A stretch of DNA of 64,000 nucleotides from Allantophomopsis cytisporea (Eukaryota; Ascomycota; Leotiomycetes; Phacidiales; Phacidiaceae), in assembly GCA_024752435.1 (NCBI GenBank), contig CP103029.1, positions 1,984,001 through 2,048,000 on the forward strand, written 5' to 3'. This document shows, one piece after another, positions 50,401 through 62,577 of the stretch (the stretch's first letter is position 1; the number at the start of each line of letters is the position of its first letter). The position numbers and the translations under genes were made by a program. Below the pieces are notes generated by a model. That model searched no databases, was not told the DNA's origin, and saw nothing but the letters and a program-made list of their open reading frames with translations.

Positions 50401-53400
50401 AACCCTTCTCGAACCCAGCTTCCTTGCGTCACACACACACACACATATGTGCTGACATGTGTGGTCGTTTTTCACATATTTGAACAAACGCTCAGTCGTG
50501 TCAAACACTGCTTATACTTAGTTTTATAAGATTTCCAATCACTTGTACCGTTCCAAGATGTACGATTCATTGTAGATTGACTGTGAATCGTCAGAGAATA
50601 TGCTCATCCACATGTATCATTTAGTATGACAGTCACTACCAGCTCGCATTACATGTCAGGTTTACCAGCGTATGCCTGCAACTAGATCGAGAATTTCGAC
50701 CAAACACACTCTCAATCATGGTTAGCTACTTATTCACACATGAGGCGATTATCACTTTGGGATGTCAGTACAGATCAAGTGAAAGCAAGTGATCATAAAT
50801 CAAGAAGATTACTCAAGGGCGGTATACAGCTAGGCACTTGCTGGAAAAAGTCACACCACCGTCGCTTTCATCAGTATTGGACACTGGGATCTTTACTGGA
50901 TATATGAAATCTTATTGAATTCTTGCAGCATTACCTCAAAATATACTGAATAATTACAGCAAATCATATGTCGATGATAGATCAAGCTGGTCAACAAAAA
51001 GAAATCACCTTAAAGCAGAATCATACAACAAGCCTTTTGTGTACAGCTCAGCGTCTCACCAAGCAGACAGCAGCACAAAAAGCCAATTGAAATGATAGTC
51101 ATTTAGTCATCTTTGTATGATTCGACAACACATATATGCGCAGACCTCTGAACAAGACTAGCTATGTGGGGTATTGAGTGATGGAGGGAGCGCTAATAAA
51201 CTCGAAAGGGAGCAAGTGTTTCAGCACTATAGGGATTCATGAGAGCTCATGAAGACTTGAGGATACTTACACATTCACAGTCAAGTCCTGTGATATTTCT
51301 CTTCGAAGTGCTTTTCGCTATAATGAGCCCGCTTCAAGTCAACCAACTAGATCAATAGCACATCGAACCTTCATATTTCGCATCTATAATTGTGTATGCG
51401 TTCAGACCATCCTTCTTGTCCTCGTCGTTCCCCCACTTTCTTCCATATATCTGACTATTGCAAGTTCTTCCATGATAGGTCCTGTGGAGGCACGTATTTC
51501 TCTCCTTCATCCTCACTCTTACCAGTACCTGTACCCATCGCTATGACTCCTATCTTCGCCAAAATTCTTATCGTAAGAAAGAGCGAGTGTTGCGATCATG
51601 GTATTTACTTCATTGTTGATCCACGTGATCTATTTAGGAAACCCCCTTTTTCAACGCCTCCCCTCTTGGGGTGGAAAACTCTTATGCTGCAATGTTTGTG
51701 GATTAACATATCCTGAGTAGTATTTCTCCATCTTGGTTACTTTGAGATTGGGCCAAGGTGTTGACTAGCTAAAAGATGGAATCGAGTTCTTCTATATCTA
51801 AGCTTTTTTGAAATATTAATGACGGAACTGAGTAATGTTTGCTACAACAAGGAGAGACCAGATAACCAAAGAAGAAAAATTTTGAACATCTTGGGAGCTT
51901 GACAAAGCATTATCTACACGCGTGGAAATCTTGGAATCATGAGACGAGTATCAACAGTCACCGTTTACGCCGATATATCCATAACCTATGCACAACATTC
52001 ATCTGAAATGATGCAGTACCATTCTTGAGTTATCTGCGACTTTCGAATACTACTTTGGAGTGAGCAGAAAAACAATGAACGTAGAGTGAATCAGGAGAAT
52101 CCCTTACGTGTTCTTTTATTGGTGATCTCCTAATATTTAGGAAGCACTTCAAGTGCTCAGATTAGTCAATAGAATTGGAATCTGTGATTGGTGTGATCAT
52201 TATACTTATTCCGATGTCTTAGTTAACAGTGATTGACCCAGAAACGATTTTATTTCAGTCTTAGGCAAGTGCAGGATGATTGAAACCGCCAGCATTCTGC
52301 GAGAAGCTTGAGTTGTTGAGAGCTCTTGAATAGTGTGAGCTGGGAGGATACATGTCAATATCAAGCTCAATAAACATTTGATTGAGGCAAAGCGAATAGC
52401 GAGGCGCTATCTGCAGATCATGATACGTATAAGCTCTTGGATCGAGTCGATCAACCCTGACTGATCGGTAGTGAAGCTAAGGCGACAAGACAGGAGTGTC
52501 TAATCGAAAAGATAGCCAACGATCTTCACAAATGAGAACCACAGAAGAAATAGGACCCGAATGTGTTGATTAAATATAGAGTCCGCGCTTAAATTTGCCG
52601 TCAATTAGTTAAAGCAACGGTGTCTCTCAATCGACCCCCCGTTAACAACTGAATCGAAGAGTCCTATGACTGTCTTTATATCAATCAACCGCAACGTCCT
52701 CATTGCAGTAAGGAGTATGAATCGGGTCTTATCTGAACCTACCAATGTCAAGGTGTCTTGTTCTCTTCAACTTCTGATAACATCGCCTCTTGATGTGGCA
52801 CACAGTTGCAACTCCAAGATCACTCAGTCAGAAGTCTTTCATTCTCCAACTCCCTTTGTGTTATGTACTTCCTAGCTCTTACCAGTAGTGAAATGGAGAG
52901 TGATCTCGTTGTAACAGGATGGCTCTACTCATCAACTCAACTTGGAAGGAAATCTTATTCAGCCAGTATTGAAGAGCAGATACTCAGATTGTTCCTCAAG
53001 CCCAATCCTCTGTAGTATACCGATCTACGATCTCTCGCACCATCAAGGTGTCTTCTTATGGTGTACGTAACTATCTCCGTAGACATCCTGGGGTTTCGGA
53101 GTAAGAGGTCACATCAACCCCATATACCGAGCGTGAAACCAGACTCAATCCGCATTGAATCATCTGAAACAGAAATATACGAATCGCAGATCATAATACC
53201 TATCGGAATGAGTGTTGCATAGTCTATTTTTGAATACCTGACTTGTTCATGAGGGAAAGTTAAAATTGACGGCGTGCAGTCAATAGATGGAGAGCAACAG
53301 GCAATCATTGCAACTCTAAGCTATTGTGACTACGGAGAATATGTCTGCATTAAAATACCGACACTGTATCACGGAGGACGCTCACCTGCTTTGGTCCTCG

Positions 53401-54200
53401 AAAAGCGGGACAAAACGTCGATGGAAGAAATTGCCAGTACAAGCATCACTGTTTTCAGATCAGGTTTGACCAAGAACTTGAGTTCAAAGGCTTGTTCAAG
53501 GTTGAAGCTAGTACTGTACGTCGCGAATCCGCGACCCGCGAGATGACTTGATTGGCGACGATATTACTTTCACTTTTATGTTATGAAAGACAATTTATGC
53601 TCTCCCCCTCACCCTCTTCCTGTGAGCAGAATCAATTGCCGAATTGTATACCGTAACAGTTGCGTATCACGTACAACAACGATGTGGATTATTCGCGTTG
53701 GAAAGACGCTGTATTCGTACCTAACGATCCACCCTTTTGATACATACAAGCTAAAGGAAATTTCTCTTTTTGCTTTCAAGACACAATCATCACATTAGAT
53801 AAGGTAACGAGTAAGCTAAATCACTGGCACTACCTCCGTCGACCGTTGAAGGATAGCCGCGCACCAATGCGGAGCATGCCGTGAAGCGGTCCAACAATCA
53901 AAGTTCGGCTATGTCCATTAGTCACCTGGGTTGGGACGTCGTAATATGTATGATATGTATGATGATATCTATGGTATCATCTTGGTCTCTGTTTTGCGAC
54001 CTCCCAACAAGAGACGATTTCCAGTTCGCAGAAGTATTCATGTTCAGGTATTCAGAGTGGGTAGTTGGTCAATATGTTGTTTGGTATTCACCGCCGGGTT
54101 TGACATAAATACCTACATAGAATACTTGTATGTACTTCGGAGTTCCCCATTTCTTTGGAAAACTCTGGGGCAATGAGCAATGAGCAATGAGCATATTTCC
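50401..54200. other. AT-leaning block with no genes and few repeats
   Basis: Differs in texture from the rest of the desert: microsatellites nearly disappear, AT content looks higher, and ORFs are all under about 110 codons on both strands. No terminal repeats, transposase fragments or RNA genes are recognised. It could be decayed repeat sequence or a non-coding transcript unit; the sequence alone does not say. Confidence 0.4.
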
Positions 54201-55243
54201 ACAGGACCTCTCTATATCGGCTAGTCCGTTGCGTGTGCTGCCATAGCTAGCTCTCTCTCAATCTTCCTTATTGTTCGAAAAGTGGGGAGAGAGTCAGGAA
54301 CATCAGGTACCACTTGTACCAGAGCTTGGCTCAGATAGGGGAGAAAGTCGACAAACATCCGGTCATCTCTCGGACTACCACCTCTGGAAAGTCCTTTCGT
54401 CTTCTTTGCTCGTCAAGTAAAGTTCGCCGCGCAATCAAAGGTACCGGGCCGCTGCTGCCGTGTGAGACTTGATTCAAACGTACAGCAATCGTCAGGGGAC
54501 GCGGGACCAGCACCCAAACAATGCACGAGCCGATAGGTTGGTTATCGGGTAAAAACAATCCGTTTCAAACGTTCAAGTCGTGTCGTTCTGCTCGATGAGA
54601 GTGGAAAGCAGGAGCGGCGACTGATGGGGATTGAAAGGAAAGCTGAATCAAGGCAAGGGCATCGGCAGTAGGCGCATATATGTACATATGTATGTGCTTT
54701 GTGTTTGTAGAGCCGCAACGCAGAGAATGTGCTACTTACGTAGCAAAGTGCTCAATATCCATACCCCCCCGTTGTAAATACTACTATGTACGCACTGAGA
54801 TATGTTATTCATTTATAATTCTAGTATGCCTGTGTATCTGCCGTCGGAAAAGGACTTTCCACTGCTCAGAATTGTCCGGCATCTCTTGTTACCATTGTCA
54901 AATTTGGCTTTCTCACACATCGCTTCGCGACGTTTTGGGATTTCACCGTCTTTCGTGAATTTTGACTTTTCACTTACAAGGTTTAATCTCCATACTGATG
55001 GGCGAACACCAATCAGCCTTTGTGAAGTCAAGACCCAATTCTCAAGGAGAAAGAGGCCCTTGCACAACAATGACAATGTTCGTCAATTATAGGATAAAGA
55101 GCAACATTCGCTATGGCATTCCGAAGGAGAAAATCCCCATCGAGGACTCTCCCTAGGACGCTTTCAAGTACACCATATTCTTTTGATAAATCGAAGGGCC
55201 TCGCCGCCTCAACATACCTATCCTAACGAACCCATCCGTCAAG
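54201..55243. promoter_or_regulatory. Upstream region of the prenyltransferase gene
   Basis: About 1 kb with no gene. The heptamer CAATGAG is repeated three times at about 54172-54192 just before it. The final 60 bases before 55244 are AC/CT-rich, as expected for a leader. Confidence 0.45.
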
Positions 55244-56152
55244 ATGTCTACATCCTCAATAGAATTCTCCGCCGACAAGTTCATCGAGCAGCTGGCGTAC
55301 GGGTCGGACTTAGTTGGAGGTCCATATTCCGAAGCCGTTACAAAATCCGTTCTCGAAGCTTACGGTCATCATTTCAACGAACAAGCCGTTCAGGTGCGGG
55401 CAACCAGTCAATACGGCGAGCCTCTCGCCTATCGCCTACTCTCTCACAAACCCATTGGTGCTTTGGACATCGCTGTCAAGGCCGGCTTCATCAAGGAGGA
55501 CGATGAATTACTTCAATTGTTGAAATCCTGGCAATCATTGTTTGATGGCGCCTATGAACAGGCCGACTTTCAAGCAGACACAGGTTTCAGTCGAGTATTC
55601 TCATACTTAGGCGGAGTGCACCATCTTGACAAGGTCATCGACGCACCCTTTGTACCAGAATCGATAAAGGCAAATAAACCCGCTTTCAAAAGCCTCGGTC
55701 TGGAGCCTGTTCAAGCGCTAGAGATGGACTTTTTCAAGAAGATTGTTAAATTTTATTTTATAGCCACAGGTCCCCTCACACGGGACCAAGCTACTAAGCT
55801 AACCGCTCTAGCTGGCGCTCCACCTCCATCCGACTTCACATACGACGAAATGAGCATATTACTGCAAGATGGAGACTTCTTTTTCGCTGTTTCTATGGAC
55901 CTGGTGACGGGCAAGGTATTCAGAGTCGACTTCTATATCCTCTTCCCAATTGAGCTTCCGGGTGGACGCCTACCAGAGGTTGGACCTAGGCTCACCGCTT
56001 TCTGGGATGTGCCTTCTTATGATGACGAGGAGATGGATATTTTGTGCTGGTCATTTGGAGCGGATTTTGAACCATTCATGCAGGCTGAGAGAGGATATAC
56101 CGGAGATGTGAGGAACATCTTGCGGGAATGGAAAATCATGACTGTTGAGTGA
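55244..56152 (+). CDS. Aromatic prenyltransferase, CloQ/NphB (ABBA) type
   Basis: 302 aa, intronless, the normal length for this family. It is expected to transfer a prenyl group from a C5 or larger diphosphate to an aromatic acceptor without needing Mg-binding DDxxD motifs, none of which are present. Family features: LAYRLLSHKPIGALDIAVKA near residue 65, FSRVFSYLGGVHHLDK near 115, LGLEPVQALEMDFF then KKIVKFYF near 155-170 (alternating strands of the PT barrel), and the C-terminal strand pair VFRVDFYILFPIEL. Fungal members described from Botrytis, Sclerotinia and Aspergillus terreus (Ptf enzymes) prenylate dihydroxynaphthalenes in vitro. Known distribution is otherwise mainly Streptomyces, so ancient transfer has been proposed. 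No polyketide or other biosynthetic gene lies nearby. The cellular substrate is unknown. Confidence 0.85.
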   Translation: MSTSSIEFSADKFIEQLAYGSDLVGGPYSEAVTKSVLEAYGHHFNEQAVQVRATSQYGEPLAYRLLSHKPIGALDIAVKAGFIKEDDELLQLLKSWQSLFDGAYEQADFQADTGFSRVFSYLGGVHHLDKVIDAPFVPESIKANKPAFKSLGLEPVQALEMDFFKKIVKFYFIATGPLTRDQATKLTALAGAPPPSDFTYDEMSILLQDGDFFFAVSMDLVTGKVFRVDFYILFPIELPGGRLPEVGPRLTAFWDVPSYDDEEMDILCWSFGADFEPFMQAERGYTGDVRNILREWKIMTVE

Positions 56153-56790
56153 CAATGAATTGGGCGACCATGTTGGGAGTCATCATAGAGCAAGGGTTCG
56201 GGCGTGTTTTTTGAGATACCATATGGTTCGATATCCATACAACTAATTTTATTGAAGACTAGCTACTTCAAATATCGAGTACTTAAAGTCCAGTACGCCC
56301 CAATCATCCTCGTCCCATGTTTTGAGCTGTGATAGAGGAGTGTGATGATACTCTGATGCACTGATTATACGTGGCTTCATCACGGCGGGTCTTGCATCGC
56401 CTTTAACAACCAAAGCAAGTTTAAACATGTCGTGAACCAACAGTAATTGTTATTTTCCATCCTTCCAAGTGACGTCTACCAGATCATGTAAATATGCACG
56501 TATCCCTGCAATTTCCAACGTTTTCATTATGTACCCGCTCATGTACTTTAAATGTGTTATTTGTTACCTACTATTACCGAACATTAGGAACTCGTTTAGT
56601 GTAGGATTTCTCCGCCTTATCGATAAGCTCAAATTCCAATCGGGCTCACATTCGCAGACAAAACATGTCGCGATGACCTTCAGAAGCTACTGCGAGGATC
56701 AGCGCTTATATCTTGCGCAGCTGTATTGAGCCAAGGTGGGGATCTCTTATTACACAATCGAGCATTCTGCTTTCTTCAATATGGTCAACG
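56153..56790. promoter_or_regulatory. Prenyltransferase 3' flank and TFC4 promoter
   Basis: About 640 bases between two plus-strand genes; no gene is seen. A short upstream ORF (56781-56843) starts inside its last 10 bases and overlaps the TFC4 start out of frame. Confidence 0.5.
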
Positions 56791-59700
56791 ATGTCGCAAA
56801 GCCCATACAGCAGTACACCTGCGAACCAGGACGTTTACCCTGATCTTGACGAAGTCTGGTCGTTGCCGTGGTCTCAACAGCGCCAGAGACTCACTTCCTA
56901 CCACCAGTCTCCCGATGAATACGAGAGTTCATACGGAGACACCCCATTTCGCGATGTGACATATCCACTTCTTGTGCCAAATGACACCTACCAATCGCCT
57001 TATTCAAACAATGCTACGCAACACCACCCGTACCCTTCTTCTGTTGGCGTGCCTTCGGAAATGGACATGGAGATGGAAGGTGCCGACAATTACAATGCTT
57101 CGGGGACGGTTGATCCTTATGCTCCTGATGCTTTGGAGTAAGTGGTCATGTTCTGATCTGGACTTTGACTAACTGCTTAGTTATGATGGCGAGATCTCTG
57201 ATGCCGACTCAGATACAAAAGCTTTCAGAGCCGAACAAGCAAAGAAGGAGCAACAGCGAAGACTTTTTGTACAACAACATACGCGACGGTTGAGCATTAG
57301 AGAAGAAGATGAGGACGAGGATGACGATGACGACGAGGATGATGACGAAGACGAAGATGAGGATGCTAGTGACGATGGTCTTAGTGAAATCCCTGGCATA
57401 CCCCGTCCTCGAGGCAGTGGTCGTGGTCGGGGTCGTGGTCGAGGCCGAGGTGGCATACGCGGTAAAGGAAAGGGTAGGGGAGGGAGAGGAGCTGACAAGG
57501 TGAAACGCAGAGGAGGTCTTCGAGGTCCAAGAAAGGCGGCGGAGCTAACTGGAGACATCAAATATCGCCTTGGGCAAGCCACCCAAGCATATATCGAGCA
57601 ACGCTATGATGATGCGAACGAGATGACTGGCGAGATCATCCAAATCAACGGAGAAGTCTATGAGGCATGGACGCTTATGGCTTCCATCATGCAGGAAGTT
57701 GGGGAGATGGAGCATTCTTTGACAGCATTGACGGCTGCTGCTCACTTGAGACCCAAAGAGGTTTCCGCTTGGATTCGTGCGGCAGAATTTGCGCTGTATG
57801 AGCTTGCAGATACAGGCACCAAGCACCACAGCACAATTCGATATCTTTACTCTGCTGCCGTTAGGAACAAGCCGAACGATCCATACCCGCGGCGCGAGAA
57901 AGCGGCCTTTCTGTTCGAGATTGAGAAATGGGGTTCTGCGACAACTGAGTATCGACAGATCTTGAAGCTGCAACCTCACGACTTGGAAATTATCCGACAA
58001 TTGGCAGTATTAGCTTCACGGGATGGGCTCAAGGAACCGAAACGCTCCAAAGACCTACGTACTACTATTAAACTCTACAAGGATGCTCTGCTGTTCTACA
58101 AGAACCCTGAGAATCTCGGTGATCGTGATATCGATTGGTGGTCTGAGGTAAATGTGTTTGTAGAGCTACATGGGCTTTTAGGTGATCACGCAGGTGGCAT
58201 TCGAGAGCTCAAGTCATTCTCCAGATGGCTGTCTGGACGAGAAGATGAAGCTTTTTGGGAGGATATTACATGTGATGACCGAGAGTGGGATGCAAGAGAT
58301 ACCCGTAGACTTCAGGTCGAAGGCTATATTCCTGGTAAGTATGACGATTCCAGTTATGGTAGCGGACTGCCACTGGAGTTGCGTGTAACTTTGGGAATTT
58401 ATCGTCTGGGTCTCAAGGACTTCGAAGAAGCCATGAATCATCTGATGTGGCTTGATCCCAATGACGATACTGGAGAGAGCACCATTCTTGACTACCCCGA
58501 TCTTTTCCTGGCATCTGCACATGCTCTGTTGGATGCGGGGCATGCCCAAGAAGCTCTCCAGTTCTTCCAACCGTTATTGGACCACAATCACAATGTCGAT
58601 GCTGGGCTTCATACAGACATGGGAAAGTCTTATCGAATTCTCAAGATGAACAAAGAAGCAGAGGATTGTTTATTGGCAGCAGTCCAACTCGAGGAGAATC
58701 ATGTGGCTGCCCTTCGCGAGCTTGCAAACTTGTACGAAGACCTTAACGAACAGGATCAAGCCATGTTTTATCTCAATCAGGTCATTAACTTGACAAGACG
58801 AAGATACAAACCCTACAGGCCGAGAAAGAAGGCAGCTGACCGCACTGCTCGACTGGAAGAGGAACCAGAACAAGAACCGGAGCCTGAGAATGGAGGAACA
58901 TTCATGCCACCGGATCCTGTTGCCAGGAAATCTTATTACAAGCCGAAGCGTCTAGCTGATCCTGCAAGGAGAGCACGTGAAGACGAGGAAAGAGACCAAC
59001 GATTGAGGCAGCAGTATAAGGTTTTGCAGGAGCATCAACAGAACATGGAAGCAGGGGAGGAAGAAGCGGTTGCAGCGTGGTTAGCTGCCGCGGAGGATTT
59101 AATTGCAGACTTCCGTGCTTGCAAGTCTCTCTTTCCGTGGGATAAATTCTTGGGTTTCCTCGGCTACCATGGAAATTCGAAATACGCTGCAGAGCAGAAC
59201 ATCACAGGCCTCGATCCTGAGCTAGAAGCAATGGCTGAGCGTCTCACTCAGAGACTTATGGGCGACAGTGTGAAAGAAAAAACTAGGATGACCATTGTTG
59301 ACAAACCAAAGGACTACCGAGGAATAGAATTCTCCACTTGGTTGGATATGTTCCTCAACTGCGCGTTGTGTCTCGTCAAATTGGACCGTCAACAAGACGC
59401 TTACGATATCTGCGAAGCAGCAAAGGACTGCATTGTATGGTACCAGCAGAAGGAGGAAACATTCCTTATCCACATCACCTGGGCCGTCTGCGCTCTCCTT
59501 ACCAACGACGAAGAAACCTGTGTGTCGATGGGCCGCTTACTTATGAAAGAACACCAGTTCACCACTGATTCCTACCGCATGTTCGCCATGTTGAATAGGC
59601 TATGCCAATCACCCACGTCCTGGTATAACGCCGGCCCGACGCAGAAATACGTCCTCCGACAGATCAAGACTATGGATTGGGCCCTTGTGCGTGACGAGGA

Positions 59701-60302
59701 GAAGCGTAGAAAATACTTTTCCGAGCGAAGCGCATACAGCGTGACATTGCCCAGCGGAGAGCCGCTGATCAACGATGACATGGACGTCCCGCTGTTAATG
59801 CTCTACGGGAATATTCTTTATGCGGGAACGAGTTATTCGTATGCACTGAGTGAGTCTCCTTCACGAGAATCCCTTCGAAGTTCTCCGTAGAAATTTGCTA
59901 ACAGGGCTAGATTACTTCTACCGCGCTCTGGCTCTCGATCCCATGAACTCCATCATACACCTGACCCTTGGCCTCACTTATATCCATTACTCCCTGAAGC
60001 GACAATCTGATAATCGACAGTACCTGATCATGCAAGGCCTCACGTTTTTGTTCAAATACTACGATGCGCGGATAGCTTCACCTCATCTGGAGGAGCGTAT
60101 CGAAGCAGAATATAATGTGGCGAGATCGTATCACCTCCTGGGACTTACACACCTGGCTGTTCCGTTCTACGAGCGGGTGCTTGCTGGACAGGGTGAAGAA
60201 CAACTTGAAAGGGATGCGGCGTACAACTTGCAGAATCTGTATACGACTGCTGGAAATTTTGCGGAAGCTCGAAGGATTACGGATAAGTGGCTAGTCATTT
60301 GA
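56791..60302 (+). CDS. TFC4: TFC4, TPR subunit of RNA polymerase III factor TFIIIC
   Basis: 1137 aa from exons 56791-57137, 57181-59849, 59905-60302, in phase; the first intron is only 43 nt with an ACTAAC branch site. The TFC4 (human TFIIIC102) subunit is the assembly platform of the tau-A module, contacting Brf1 and Bdp1 to position TFIIIB upstream of tRNA and 5S genes. Order: acidic disordered N-terminus, a long Asp/Glu run (about 155-180), an RG-rich segment (GRGRGRGRGRGG, about 195-225), then TPR arrays from about residue 245 (YRLGQATQAYIEQRYDDA) to about 620. After a charged linker (EEEPEQEPEPEN) a second TPR block runs to the C-terminus (YFYRALALDPMN; YNLQNLYTTAGNFAEA). Length fits the family. 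The ATG at 56791 starts MSQSPYSS. Confidence 0.94.
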
Positions 60303-60635
60303 AGTCCAATTCGATGGAAATTTCTAGACTGTCCTTTGTATTAGGTAGTAGAACTATTTTCTACTATAGCCACTACTATAGCTACGTGTAGGTGATTTTA
60401 AAGAGCAAAAACAACTATGGCCAAATATTCCCGGCGGGCTCATCGTACAGCACCTCACTCGAACCCACGGCGATCCCCATCATACGCTCTCAACTGCACT
60501 GTAGTCCTAACAATGCTTGCTTCACTAAACAGATATGCTTCGCTTCGTGTTTACCTCAATCTCATATGCTTGTCATTCATCCTCGTACATGATCATTATG
60601 CCAACTTGCCCTCAGCTTTCGCTTCTATAAGACCG
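60303..60635. terminator. Convergent 3' region of TFC4 and VTS1
   Basis: About 330 bases. A small inverted-repeat-like stretch of CTACTATAG/CTATAGTAG sits near 60350-60385. The rest is ordinary. It holds the ends of both transcripts. Confidence 0.4.
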
Positions 60636-62577
60636 TTAGTAGAGTTTGGAAAAGGGGGTGAAGGCATACGAACCCTTGACCTGTTCAAAAACCTTCAACA
60701 TCTTTCTCCTAGCACCCAAAGCATTGACACCCCTCTCTTCCAAAGCCTTGTCATCCAATTCGACAAGTTCAGTCCAGTTCATATCCTTGAGGTTATCAGT
60801 GTACTTATGAAGTCTCAGACTCCTCAGCCAGCTTGGGATATCCTGAAGAAGGCTTGGGTCGGTAGGATCCTCCGGAGGCTTGGAGCTACCTCTTCTTCCA
60901 CGTGGAGATCTACCTCGGTGAATATCTGAGTGATCAGACAAATAGCCCTCATGACCCCCCATGCCGTATTGCCCAAAATTGAGGCTTCCCATGCCATTGT
61001 TCAAAAGTGGTGATGCTCCATCGTATGCAGTCAGGAAGCCATTATTCTGGGGCGAGGCAAAGCCCAACTGTCCAAAACCACCGCCGCCACCACCTTGCAT
61101 AGCTAATCCAGGAGAGCTTGGTCGAGATCGTCTTCCAAATTGGTTGTTCTGTTGCTGTTGTTGAAGTGCCATCACTTGTTCCCTGCTCAATACCTGACCA
61201 TGTTCGTTGATCATCACAACATTGGCACCTGGCATGTTGTTGGATCCCGGAAGGCCTGGGGATAATGGCGCCTGGTTACCAGCTCCGTGTGGATCATTGG
61301 ATCTTGCTCGTCTGTACTTTCTCACATCATCTAGAGCAAATCTGTTATTGACGGTCGAAAGAGCAGCTAACTTCATAGCAGTCGCATTAGCGACCATATC
61401 TGCCTGGGATGCGCTACTTTGTTGGCTAAAGTTTGCTACCAATGGTGTGTTGACCATGGAGGCCCAGTTCCCGCTGCCGGCATTGTATGGTGATAGAAGT
61501 GGCATGTCAGAACCATGGTTATCTGGAGCATTGATGGTGGTGCTCTGAAGGTTGCTGTTACCAGAGAGCGGGAGCCTTGGAGAGCGAAGACCTGCAGATG
61601 GAGGTGGCTGCATGAACTGACCCATTGGAGCTTGGCCGGACGAAGACTTTGGTCGCGAAGGTTGATCACCGCTGCTACGAGCCCATGGAGAGCTTGGTGG
61701 TTGTCCAGAGTTGTCGCCATCTCCAGGTGCCGAGATCGAAGGAGTTTGCAGGGAAGTCCTGGCGTTGGCATCGTATGCTGCACTGTTTCGGTTCGATGAT
61801 GGTGGGTTTCCAGTCTGCTGTGTAAATTTTGCCTTCTCAGTTGCAATGGCCGCTGCAGCATCTGGAAACATGGCATTGATTGTTGAGGGGTCCAAGCCCG
61901 AGTGTCTCTTGGTGGAAGGTGTAGCAGGTGGTCTGCCAAGAGAGTTTCTTGACCCATCAACACTGAGTTTATTCATCGCATCGCTGAGGCGATTGGACAT
62001 TGGATCTGGTTTTAGTCAATACGGAACAAATTGTATAGTGTGAAATATGTATCTTCTTACCCTTGTCGAAATTGGCTGGAGACAGAACACCCGACATGGG
62101 ATGGTTTTTGCCCATCTGTTGCAGGACTTGAATAAAAAAGCGAATCTGAACCTGTGTAGTCTGTTGCAAAAGTGCATACAGAGCTGCAGTTCTCTCGGCC
62201 TCACTGAGTACTCGAAACCATTGCTCAATAGCGCTGAGCTCATCTTTGAAATCTTGATCCAGAGTCGCAGCAGCCATCTCCTCCAGTGTAGTCTCGTACT
62301 GATCGATATCGGCGATCCATTGTTGAGCTATTTTATCTGAGGCGTCGTTGTCCGCACTGCCCTGACCCTGAGACTGTTGCGAACCATAGAAATCCGAGGA
62401 CGGGCGTATACGACTCGAAGATGGTGAAGAAGCAAAGGCAGCCATATCAGCAGAGGCTCGTAAGTGATGACCAGATCCGATCGTTCTTGAGGATGGAGGG
62501 CGAAGAGAGGAAGCACTGCTGCCCTCTGGCGTGCTGTTCCTATTACCGATAATCTGGCTGGCGGACATGTTGAGCAT
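60636..62577 (-). CDS. VTS1: VTS1, SAM-domain RNA-binding protein
   Basis: 628 aa from exons 62577-62061 and 62005-60636 (55-nt intron with CTGAC-type branch, phase 1). The C-terminal SAM domain (about 559-618; LQDIPSWLRSLRLHKYTDNL...LGARRKMLKVFEQVK) is the Smaug/Vts1 type that binds CNGG-loop hairpins and recruits the Ccr4-Not deadenylase for mRNA decay in the cytoplasm. The N-terminal conserved block (about 80-172: IAQQWIADIDQYETTLEEM ... ALLQQTTQVQIRFFIQVLQQMG) is also characteristic of fungal Vts1. The middle is Ser/Pro/Gln/Asn-rich with a short Gln run and a Gly run, expected to be disordered. The start MLNMSAS has a second in-frame ATG three codons later. Confidence 0.94.
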
